Assembly (NCBI GenBank): GCA_029204225.1 | Contig: MU833284.1 | Span: 1-58,515, forward strand | Direction: 5' to 3' | Length of the DNA: 58,515 nt | Source: Diphasiastrum complanatum | Lineage: Eukaryota; Streptophyta; Lycopodiopsida; Lycopodiales; Lycopodiaceae | In this document: in pieces, positions 1 to 11,505 of the stretch | How positions within the stretch are numbered: position 1 is the first letter of the stretch | Layout of the letters: each line of letters opens with the position of its first letter | Translations under genes and position numbers: made by a program | Notes under the pieces: generated by a model | Databases searched by the model: none | Told to the model about the DNA's origin: nothing | What the model saw: only the letters and a program-made list of their open reading frames with translations

Positions 1-1506
1 TCTGTTGAAGGAATTCTACAACTTATGATTCTATGGAGGAGACCATATTTTTTTTTGTAGGACATTCTTAATAGTCTCATCATGGTTCTAGGTGTTCATC
101 ACGAGTGTCTTTGTAGGAGACCATATTTTTTTTTGTAGGACATTCTTAATAGTGTCATCTTGGTTGTAGGTGTTCTTCATGTTATGCATTACCTCTGATG
201 GAGTTCCTAATAGTGGGATATATATGAATGCAATAGCACCCTGTTCGTGATAAAAAATTCCACAAATTGTGAGTAATCGACATAAGCCTCAACATAAAAT
301 TTGAGAGATAGAGAACATTAGCTTTTAGCTTGTATAAGTACTAGACTTCTCATCAGATGAAGGCCCGTGTCCTAAAAAAAATTCAGAAAGAAAGGCATGC
401 TCTACAAGCATACAAGGCATGGCACCAAGTCAGAGTACAAGAAGAGGGCTGATGTGCAAGTTTTGCATCTCCAGGTTCTTGTTGGCTGGTGCTCCAATCC
501 GTTGTTAGTTAATCTTCTTGGGACAGTTGAAGGGGGTGCTCATCATTGTATTGCAGATAACTTTGTGCTTTAGGGTTGTATTTTGACAAGAGATATTAAC
601 AAGACAATCTTGATAAGTGATGGAATGAAGTTGGGAACATTGCAGATTATCTCTGCACCTGCAAGTGGACCTGATCAAGTTTTATGTGATAGTAGGTACA
701 TTTCTTTACAGAATCTTTTAGTATTCAAAGTGAACAAATACTATAACGTATAGCAATTTTGAAAACAAAATGCTCGCTCAAGAAGGGATGTGAGAATGCT
801 TAACATAGGAAATTCCTGTAGGGGATTAGGCTTAGGTTAGCTACCTATAAGAGCTTCATAATAATGATTTTATATGTTGATGATAACATCTCTCTTCTTG
901 ACTTCTATTGAGTTTTTGGTGAGCATTGTATGCTCAGCTCAAGGGTGGTTTGCATGCTCAGATCATAAGCACACTGTATGCTCAAGCATTGATACACATG
1001 CCTGCCCTGCCTTCTTCTTTGTTGCAGGTCTATTATCTGTTTGCCCCTTTTTGATGGCAATGGCATCTCTAAATTTTTATCTGTGTGTTAGCTGGCCTTG
1101 TCCTTAATTACGCTAGTACTAAATAGCATCAAAAGACCATCTCCATTGTCTCCAAGAAAAATGTGGAAAACAAGCTGAAAAAATATGTATTCAGGTTAAG
1201 AATTGTATTCTCCATGCTGAAAGTATGCTCGTTCTGCTAGAAAAAGCTACTTTCATCCCTGGAAAGTGCGCCAGTACCAAGTTAGGAACAAATCATCACA
1301 TAGATATTCCGTAATGCATGTATTGGACTGCAAACTGGAAGCTATATATTACTGTCCATTTAAGATTTCTGTTCAATCATCAATTTGAAGTTTACAAGGC
1401 TCTCTGCAGAGTAGCAATGGTTTTATTTGAATTTATTTAGCCCATTATATGCTTTAAATTTTATCTGAGGCTTTTCTTTTATCGAAATTTGAACTTGAGT
1501 TCTCAT
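1..1506. other. Region upstream of the RanBP2 zinc-finger gene
   Basis: No coding exon can be supported here. The first 180 bases hold a 78-bp direct repeat, listed separately. The rest is AT-rich with short open frames and no recognisable domain. It may contain the promoter, 5' UTR or further 5' exons of the zinc-finger gene that begins at about 1507, but no convincing TATA box or splice chain was found. Confidence 0.4.
37..178. repeat. Two-copy 78-bp tandem repeat
   Basis: Copy 1 starts at 37 and copy 2 at 115. Both begin AGGAGACCATATTTTTTTTT, continue with GTAGGACATTCTTAATAGT and end in GGTGTTC. They differ by a few substitutions. No function is evident. Confidence 0.8.
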
Positions 1507-4500
1507 ATGTCTTCTCTCGTTTGTGATGATGATATTAGAATGCATCGTGATCGGATGAATGGCGGGGATCCAAGGAGCAAGCAGCCCCGTGCTTTAGAAG
1601 ATGGAAACTGGGTTTGTGAAGACATAGACTGTGGAAATGTGAACTATCCACGCAGAACGGAGGTAAATACTTGGCCTTCAAGAATACATTTTAGCTAAGT
1701 ACCTATTACTGCACAATGGAATACTATTTGAGGATAAGTCGTCATATCATACATCAACTCTTATGCTTTGGTTAAGTAATATGAACTATTTTATCTTCTA
1801 TCTACTCAGTGCAATAAATGTGGCAAGAGGCGTGGTCAAGTAGGCGATGCTGTGGTGAGGGCCTACATGGAAACAATGAAAACACAGAGAGATCCACATT
1901 CCTCTCCAGTTGTAAGTCTCTTTACCTGATAACATTGTGGAGGACAGGTTATCAATAGCCATCTTTTTCAGTTTATTTTCTTTGTTTGTCACATGGTTGT
2001 TGGGTATGAATGCTACTAGTTTGAACCTTTCCACTGAATTTCTGATGAAACCTTACATTTTCAGAGTTCCATATCAAACTAGGGTTCCATACCTTATCTA
2101 TTCTATTGTTGTGTGGAAAGCTGCTTACTTTGATTTCTTATGCACAACCGTGTCCTGATTGTGATGACTATATTTGCTTCAAATCAAAGAAATAATTCTG
2201 ACCATAATGGTTACCATCGTTAATGAATGAAGGCTCAATGCCAACACATAGGTAAGAATGGAGGCCCAGTCACAGCACCTTGCCCTGTAGGTTCTCTTGG
2301 TGCTTGATCTCTGAGTTCATTTAGGATAGTTCAGTATAACTTTTGAACTAGTATTTAGATAATGGTGAATAATTATTACGGTAAAATTTGTGTGCTTGAT
2401 AACAAACGATTTAATATTTCCCAACAAAAGGTGTTTTGATGTCTTGGCGTTGCATTGCTGACTTTTTTATTGGGCCTGCAACCCACACATTTTTCCTGCA
2501 ATTTGCCTTGAAATACATCAGCAGGTTGGGGGCTCAGAGCGGTTTGTTTTGGACCGAGGTATGATGCCACAAAATGGTCATGACAGTCCACAACACGGGT
2601 TGAGATCCTCAGGTTCAAGTCTTGGTAATGATCTTGATTCCTGGATGGGCACAGGATTTGAGCAATTACCATCATATTCACTACATTATGCTGTTGAAGG
2701 CAGGGGCTTGTCTAGCTGCAGTTCCACCCTAAGGTATGCCTGGTACTTGGTACATTTTGCGCTTTCTCTATAGTGGTTATAGTCCTGGTCGAGAGGTACT
2801 ACTTTGGATTTGAATTCACCATGCTGAGGTATCAAAGGTTGGTAGTTGTATCAAGGTTATCAAGACTTTGCCTACAAGGAGATATAAATACTGAAACTAA
2901 GGCAAATGAGTTGGTCGTGCCAATCAGTAGTTGCAGACAAGTAAACTTTGCAATTCAATGTATTTGCGTTTCCCCCTTTGAGATCATGTGACTAGCTCAC
3001 TAGAAGCAGTAAGTTTACTGTCTGCTCTATGCCAGCAAACCTTTGATCTAGAGGGCATAAAACTATAACCACACACACGTGACACACACACACGCACACA
3101 TACAACAAACAGAAATCACAATAATACAACTACTAAACTGTGCATGTGTAAAGGCATGCTTGTGCACTTACGTGTTTCATAAGATCTCTATCTGCAGTTC
3201 TGGCACTTAAGCAGAGTCCAGACCATTAAGACTGACACGTGGATAGCGCTTAACAGGGCTGTGTGGTGGGTGTCCATCCTCAGAAACATTTTGGATCAAC
3301 ATAGATATCGGAACAAATTTGGACATTGCTCAAAATTTTTAGTTCGTCTTCAAGTGAACCGAATCGAGTTGTCTTAAGTAAAGCCAGTCAAGCTTCTCAT
3401 ATTTTTCCTTCTAAGTAAATACCGATTGCATATGTGATACACATTCAGACTTCTTTTTGTTTTTGTGAATTTTATGCTTTTCCGATTGGTATGCTATCCA
3501 CATTTGACTTCTTTCTGTTTTACTTGTTTTAATGTCCTTAATCTCATATCCACTTTAATGGTGACAATTGTGATATCCTAGAGGTGACCCTTCTGAAGAG
3601 TGAAATTGCATATGTTTGTGTATCTACCCTGTAGATTAGTGTTTGAAAATGGGTTCATGTGATTGAGAGCTGCACCTGTGAGGTAGGTCTACATTTCTGC
3701 AAGGAGAATGAAAATTTCACACTGTTCTCGTACCATGATTGTTTAAATCGTAAATGACTGCAGCCCAGTGGTTGGATTGCTCAATATAGAAAAGCTCTCC
3801 TGCTGTTGCTCATGCCATTGCAAGATCTCACTAGGATGGAAAATTCCTGAGTCTCTTTGTCACGATTTATGTGCATGCACTGGATGCTTTAATTCCGTGT
3901 TTTCTTGAGAAGCTTCGAACTACAGTATCTTTATTCTCTAAAGCTACTACTGCACTTGACTGCTTAGGGGAAAAAGTCATGAAACAAAATCTTGATAATC
4001 AATATGAAATTTTGAGTGTTTTTTTTTGGGTTTGATGTGGATTTGTCATGTCCCACATGTAATTAGCCCATGAGCTTACTAATTGCAGTGCTAAATATAG
4101 TCATGGAGCCAAATTAGAATATAAATAGTCAATAGGATACTTAATAAATTGGCTTGAACAGCCGCGCTATATTTGATAATAGCGAGATTGTAATAATGGT
4201 TGTAAGGCCCAAATAAAGTTAATAAGTCCCCAAATTCAAATTAGAGGCACTAAGGACCACTGTAATTTGAGGAGCTCGTTTTAATCTGGAAGCTATTCTA
4301 CACTTTGTCATTTTTGAGCATTGAGTAGCATGACTTGTTCATCTTGAAAGAGGTAGTGTTACCTCGCTCTTATTTCATCATAGGTAGGACTTTGAAAGAC
4401 AAAATGTTCCTTTGTCTCAACCTATTCTGTTATGCAAGTGACGTAATCTCTCAACCTCGGAGAGCCCATGGGAATGATCTGTTTTCACATGTAGTTGATG

Positions 4501-7500
4501 AGAGGGAACCAGTAAATGAGGAAAACCACAATCGTTCTCTTAGAGTTGTAGAACTCATCGTCCGATACTTAGCGTTACTTGACGATAAAGCAACAATGGG
4601 TTGCTTCTTGTTGCTCCAGAACATAGTTGCAGTACTTTCACTAAACACAAATCTTGTTGTGGATCTTCTACCATCAACATCTCCTGCCCAATCAATATTA
4701 GAAAATCCAACCAGAATAGGTTTTCATTCTTGCAGAATCATAAGTTGTAATATAGAGTTCTTTTGACGCATCTTAACACTTTTTTACTGCATGCCAACGA
4801 GTCTTCCTTGGCTTAAAAATGAATTGACCTAACAAACCAACAGAAAAAAATTAAATTACAACACGCGTATGAGTAAGATAAATGAGGCTACCAAATAGTT
4901 ACCTATACAAATAGTGATCAATCTCATCAGTGTCATCATGCAAAGCTGCTTCAGATTTGTATTCATAGGTGTACTCAATTGTTAGGCAGAGCATAGCTAC
5001 AAGAAGGCAAAGCTAGTCTGTTCCACCTAGCCAACCCGTTCTCTTATAGTGAATGCCCCTCCTAGCCCAGTGTGAGTTTGCATGCTGTAGGTGGCAGTCC
5101 TAACTACCACTTACTGTTCACGTTGCATGCAAAGTTTCACGGTACCTTTCGAATCGCCTTTTCGAATTGTGTTTGAATCGGGAAAGAATCGGCTTCTCTA
5201 GGTTCCAATTGGCGAATCGGTTGTAGGGTTTTTTTATCCCCTCTTCTCCCTTAATTTCTACCCTTACATTATGTAAAAAACAAGTGCTTTCTTAGTGTTA
5301 ATAGATAACACGTAGATTATAACTCGTGATTAATCGATACTGAAATCTGAACGTGGAACTTCGAACTTTTCCAGCTCTTGTGTCTTTTTACGTAACAATA
5401 CTTGTATTTGTGTTGTGGTTTAGGGTTCTTGATCCATCTATTGCCTGTAGTTTGAACTACGATCTATCAGTGACATTAGCTAGTAGCGACCAACTTCAAT
5501 ACATGACTAGAAAGATTGATCATTGTTACTTCGTCACTCAAAACATTAATGTCACACCATACATATTACAATGCACAAAATGTACATGGCTAGTTAGTTG
5601 TAAATTAGCAAACCTACAAAAACTCTCAAAAAAGCCCCATGACAGAGCCCCCCATGCCCCTGCCGCCATTGCCATCGAGCAGGCAACAACGTTGCTTGGC
5701 AGCGCTACCTGACAAAATGTACATGGCTAGTTAGTTGTAATTAGCAAACCTACAAAAACTCTCAAAAAAGCCCCATGATAGAGCCCCTCATGCCCCTGCC
5801 GCCATTGCCATCGAGCAGGCAACAACGTTGCTTGCCAACGCTAGAGGTAGGTTTACTTTGGGCGCATGAACCTAGCTCATGATTGGAAAGTGAGAGAGCT
5901 GGGAAAATGCGGCTACCCTCACTTGGAATTTCTCTTGCTGTTCATCTTATTTAGATATTGGACTTGCATTGAGGTGCCCTTCTCTTGGCTTAGAGACGAG
6001 TCACTAACCTCCCTATTTAGTTGAGAATTCAGGAAGAACTATTCTTTGTATAATTTAGCTCCCAAAACAGTAGTTTCTCTAAAACATAGTTCATTCCTCT
6101 CCACATCGCACCGAAACAACTAATTCTTGTGACCCCTTGGGCGCCCTACTATCGGCCTTAGAGTGTGGTGGGTCCCAATAAAAAGGATTCACTATCACAA
6201 GTCTAGTATCTAGTTTCATTAGCCTTTATTTGCTAGAAAATTGACAAACCTTTGATAACATGATTTGTGCACTCCAGTGAATGAATTTCTGCGTCGTCTG
6301 AAGCGATGGCTCTTAGCATTGTTACTAGCAACTTGTTGACGAAGTTTGCTAGCATTCGCCTAAGTGTTTTTTAACTGTAGACTCACTTTTTCACTAATTT
6401 TCCAAAATTTCGATCACTAAAATCTCCACATTCGATCGATTTCAATCATTCTTGATGTTGCCGTTCATCTTGTCCTACAAATCAGCTCTCCGTAGAGTGT
6501 TCATACATCTCCTACACAGTACTCTATAACTTGCAAACTGTCCAAATCTGATTTTTTTATTTGGCTTGAATGCTTCTAAGTTCTTCTAGAGCCTTCACCT
6601 TCTTTGAAGGACTACCTTACCTCAGTATAGAGCATGTGACAAGTCGAATTCATTGAGCAGCCACTAGGATCATAGAAGCTCTGATACCATATTGACAAAG
6701 CATACACACAGAACTATTGAAAGTAGCCACCATAGCCACTAAAAGAGGAAAACCACGATAGTCTACTCTGAGGAAGTACAATTAAACCCCCTAAACTTAA
6801 GTGAGCTCTCAATTTACATAGTTCTGGTACTTAACTAGTCAACAACCAAAATAAAGCTAAGCAATGTCTGGCAAAATGAGCAAAGGCACGGAGATAGCGT
6901 TAATAAAGGGAGGGAAAATAACAACCGTCTTTGGTAAATGGATAATATATTTTGGCTGGTCAAACCTGGAAATTCGTGGGACCCCTCCATTTCAGGTGAC
7001 AAAATTGACTACTTTCTCCAAGGATTGCTGCGCTTTGCGCCCTACCTCTCTGAAGAAGTCGGTGAGAAAGCATTGGACAAAGTGTGCCTGTCTTCACGAA
7101 AAACAATATGAGAAATGCGAAATGAAGGAAGCTTAATGTTTTCTCACTTTCGTAATGCATAGCTAAGAAAACGCCTGTAATTACCTAGCCATTGCAGATA
7201 TAATCTCTTGGATTGGCGGAATTGCTTAGTTGCTTTTTGTTTTTTTTTTGTTTGGATAGCTTGCAGAAACTCCGGTAGTTAAAAATTATTGAACAAATTG
7301 CGTCAAATACGTAAATTCATCTGGCGTGTTCCGCCAAATTTTGCGACTAACCAATTCATGGGCGTGTAGTACATATCAAGAGTAACTATGGGACCCTAAG
7401 AATGTCTTTGAAAAGTAGCTTACATAAAATAAGTTATGTAATTAGCAACTTGTAAAAGACCTGTGATGAAGAACAATAATTGGTGCAGAAAGACTATCAA

Positions 7501-10216
7501 ACCAACTAGCTAAATAGATGACACAAATTTTTTTGGAAGAGAATCAAGGTAGCATTTAGATATAGGACGTAATGGTGATAGTTGGAGGGCTTGAGGTTGG
7601 AGGGTGACTAGAACGACGTGAAGCTTGTACTTTTTCATTCCTATAATTTGTTGGCTTTTCCAAACATTGGCTTTCCGACAATTTCATTGGCTTTTCTGAA
7701 CACATTTTTCTGGCTTTCCGGTTGTCCAAGGACTAATTTCATTGGCTTTCTAGGGACCGACAATCTCTAGGGATCTAAAGGCCCTATAGTCTAGCAATTT
7801 TAGAAGCTTTTCCACAATTTCATTGGCAACTGAATGGTGTGATATTGGTCAAGCTTCATGGATACTGATTTCATTGGCAATCGTATAGTGTGCATAACAT
7901 TTGGTGATAAACCTATAAACTAGGGCAATATTTTTGGCTTTCTGACAATTTCACCGGCTATGCATATAGTAGTATATGACAAAAATAAGGTCCTATTTGT
8001 GCTTCATTTTTTTTTTTCGAAAATTACCATCAAAGTCCCAATAAAAACACTTGCATTTTGAACCTATATTGAAAAAAAAAGTGCTTGGAACGTGTTCAAG
8101 AATGCATATATGCATTTGCGTTCCAGACATCATAAATAGAATACTTTTTTCTGAGTTCTAGGGTTAGGGTTTTTCGAAACACAGAATCAATAAAAATAAT
8201 AATATTATTTTTTCTTATTTTAATTTTTTTGCTTGTCCTTCAAATTTTTTAGGAGAACTATAAAACAAACGAGCTAAACTATAATATAAATAATGTTTTA
8301 CTAGAACCCATAAAATCTCTCCTAAGAGTTCATGAGCATGTGACAGTTCCTGCCAAAAACATCATTGACATTGGATTAAGGCCTTTGCTTGCTGATCTTC
8401 TCGTTTTGCTTAGTGACATGGAAGGACTATACACTGGTCCTGCAAACAATTCTTGATCCAAGCTAATCCACACATATATATGTCAAGGAAATGCATGATG
8501 AGACAATTACTTTTGGTGAAAGATCGAGATGAGACACTTGTTTTCATTGAGATTTACTTTTTTAGTAGCGGGTTGAGGCATTGCACGTAGATATTACAAC
8601 TCTCTTGAAGGTAACCTTTTCAAATGCCAATGTACTTAGATTAAAACTATGACAAGGTGCTTAAAGGTACTAGTTTGAAACATTGGTACTTTTTATTATG
8701 ATGTCTCTAAGCATCTTCACCACTATTAAAAAAATTTCCAATTCTCAATCGTCATGGAACAGACTTGTCAAAAACATCGAAATTGAGATTGGATTAGGCC
8801 TTTGCTTGTTGATCTCCTCCTTTTGTAAACTGGTCCTCCACGTGATTCTCAATCCAAGCTAATCCACGCATATGTAAAGGAAAAAAGAATGAGGAGGCTG
8901 TTACTTTTGGTGAAAGATCAAGATGTGACACTTATTTCTACTGAGATTCACTTATTGGAATGTGTTGAGGTGTTGCACGTACATAGTATAACTTTTATTA
9001 TAAGGTGCTTGAAGGTAACCTTTCAAAGCCAATGTGCTCAGACTAAAACTGTGACGAGGTGCTTAATGGTACTAGTCCGAAATATTGGTCCTTTTGATTA
9101 TGATGTTTCTAAGCATAATTACCACTACCAACAAAATTGTTTCCAACAAAATAAAGTTTCTCGAAAAAAAATGCGTTTCAAGTTCCAGAACGCTTGTGTT
9201 TAGGAACGTAGAGGAGTTTCTTCTGCTGCATCTACATTCTGGAACGAGCGTTTCGGAATGTGTGTGCCAATCAACGGAGCACTATCTGAAACGTTTGCCT
9301 TCAAGCTACTCTAACAATGCAGATTTCAAGTTAACAGTTTGAACAATTCTAGCAAATTCGCATAGAAACTGTTGTCTGCTCTTATTGTAGTTTAAAGCTC
9401 TTTTTCCTGAAAGAAATCTTAAATAAGACCAAAATTTTTTAAGCCAAAATAAAAAAGAAATTGTTTTTTGGGTTTCAGAAAACCCAAACCCTAATTTTGG
9501 AAGGCGGAATGCATTCCATTGCATCTATGTTCTGGACAGCAGAATGCAAAGAAATTTGCATTTTTTTTGCAAATTGCAAGCACTTGTATGTTAGTTACCA
9601 ATGAAGGCTTGTGATTGCTATCCCTAAGCTCAATATCAAGTCATTGAGAGTTATCCTTGGTTCTTTAGCAAACCGTGTCTTCTAAACTTCACATATAAAA
9701 TTCTACTCCAATATTATGAAAATTGTGTTTTCCCCTTCCAAGTTCGACAATATGAAGCAACTGTAACTGCAAAACAAATTCCATCGAACATAAGTTAGAT
9801 GCACTTTCAATATTAAACTCATAATCCAAACAAACATACTAGGAAGATGCAACAAATGTGAAAGAAGTTGTGAAATAAAAATGACAAAAGTTGAAAAAGA
9901 TTTTTATGTCTGCCAAGCTGCTCGAATAGGGCTTAGCTTTCGTGTAACGGTCTCCTATTCCTAACATAGGAGATGTGTGCGTATTGCCTCGATGTGACGG
10001 GTCTCTCGCCCCACTCATACTAGGACCTGCATTTATAAGTGAAGCACAAGAGAGTTGATTATCCTGATGGTCGTGAAGGCTCTAATGGAGTGCCATAAGG
10101 CCCAAGTATCCTTGCATGTGCACTAGGAACTATGGTAGTATCATGGGTAGGTGCCCCTTTGTGGCTAGGCCTTGCTTCTTATATGCCTTTTGGCATGAAA
10201 AGACATTAATAGATCT

Positions 10217-10258
<42 letters not shown>

Positions 10259-10695
10259 ATGGCTGCAAGCCATTTCCATTTTGTATAAAAATGATAACAA
10301 TATCATTATAAACTAGAAAAAAAACACATCAATATGGAGTCCCTCTCCAAGTGAGAGACATGACCTGTAAAAAAAATTGCTACATAATTCTGTACATTAT
10401 GAATTATTGTGTTTAACCCAAAAATAGCTCTTGAGCCTCAGATGACGACAAACAAGTCTACAAAGTTGTTTGTCGTATTGAACAGGTCGTCATTTCTCTT
10501 TGAAACAAACAAAGAACAATTTTCTAGTCACGATTATATTCGATGAGCAGTTTTTGCAACTAAAACTTCTTGATGTAGGAAAGGAGAAATATATTCGATG
10601 TGGGAAAGGAGAAATAATCTGACAATAACTCATCTTTATTGCAAAGCAGCCTATGATAACAAACAATATAAGCCACCTGTCCTTCAAAGTGCATG

Positions 10696-10754
<59 letters not shown>

Positions 10755-11448
10755 GTGCATGACCTCACCCTCATCCAAAATCGTTGAATGCTGGGTGCAT
10801 AATGTAGTGTAATGGCTTTGTTATGATTGAATATACATGGGATCATCTTTGGATAAGGATTAGGTATTGGTCAAGAAGGATGTCAACTGAATTATGAGCC
10901 ATCTTCTTGTCCTTACATAATACGTAAGTGTCATCTCTCGCAAGGGATATCGAGGTTGCCAACCCGTTGTCTTAATAATCTACATGGTGATAGAAGATGT
11001 AGGGGTGATCAATCCCTAGATATTCCGATCATTTCATATGGATTCCAATTCTTTTCTTGCAGTTCCTTTAGAACCAAATCATGTGTTGCAACTCAGTTCT
11101 TGATGAAACCAATTCATGCGTCACCAATTGTTGAGGTTTCTTAAAACCACTTCATTGTGAGACATTTCTTAAAATATCTGCACACTTAAACACAAAAGGT
11201 TAGTCCTACCAAGCCAAATGAATTGGTTCATAAGTAAAATCATAACGAAATCTTGAATTCAAATTCATGTTGCTAGCTTAATACTAGCTCTAATCCCAAT
11301 CTTGTTGGCATGCATCTTTGGTACACCACTTTAAAGCGTACATGCATACACTAACTTCCAAAAAAATGATCTGGGTCGTGGATCGCTGGTGCTCCCGAAC
11401 AGACATTTCGGGACATTTTGCAGTGGATCGTGATCCGCTACAACCATG

Positions 11449-11505
<57 letters not shown>

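Noticed and set aside
4335-4766. 143-codon plus-strand frame
   Set aside because: It lies antisense to a recognisable copia RNase H fragment and has no domain of its own.
5353-5712. 119-codon plus-strand frame
   Set aside because: It runs into the 137-bp tandem repeat and has no domain. It is inside a host intron.
10116-10846. Open frames with long Ser-Leu repeats on both strands
   Set aside because: They are translations of CT/GA microsatellites and have no other coding support. The same holds for 17206-17521.
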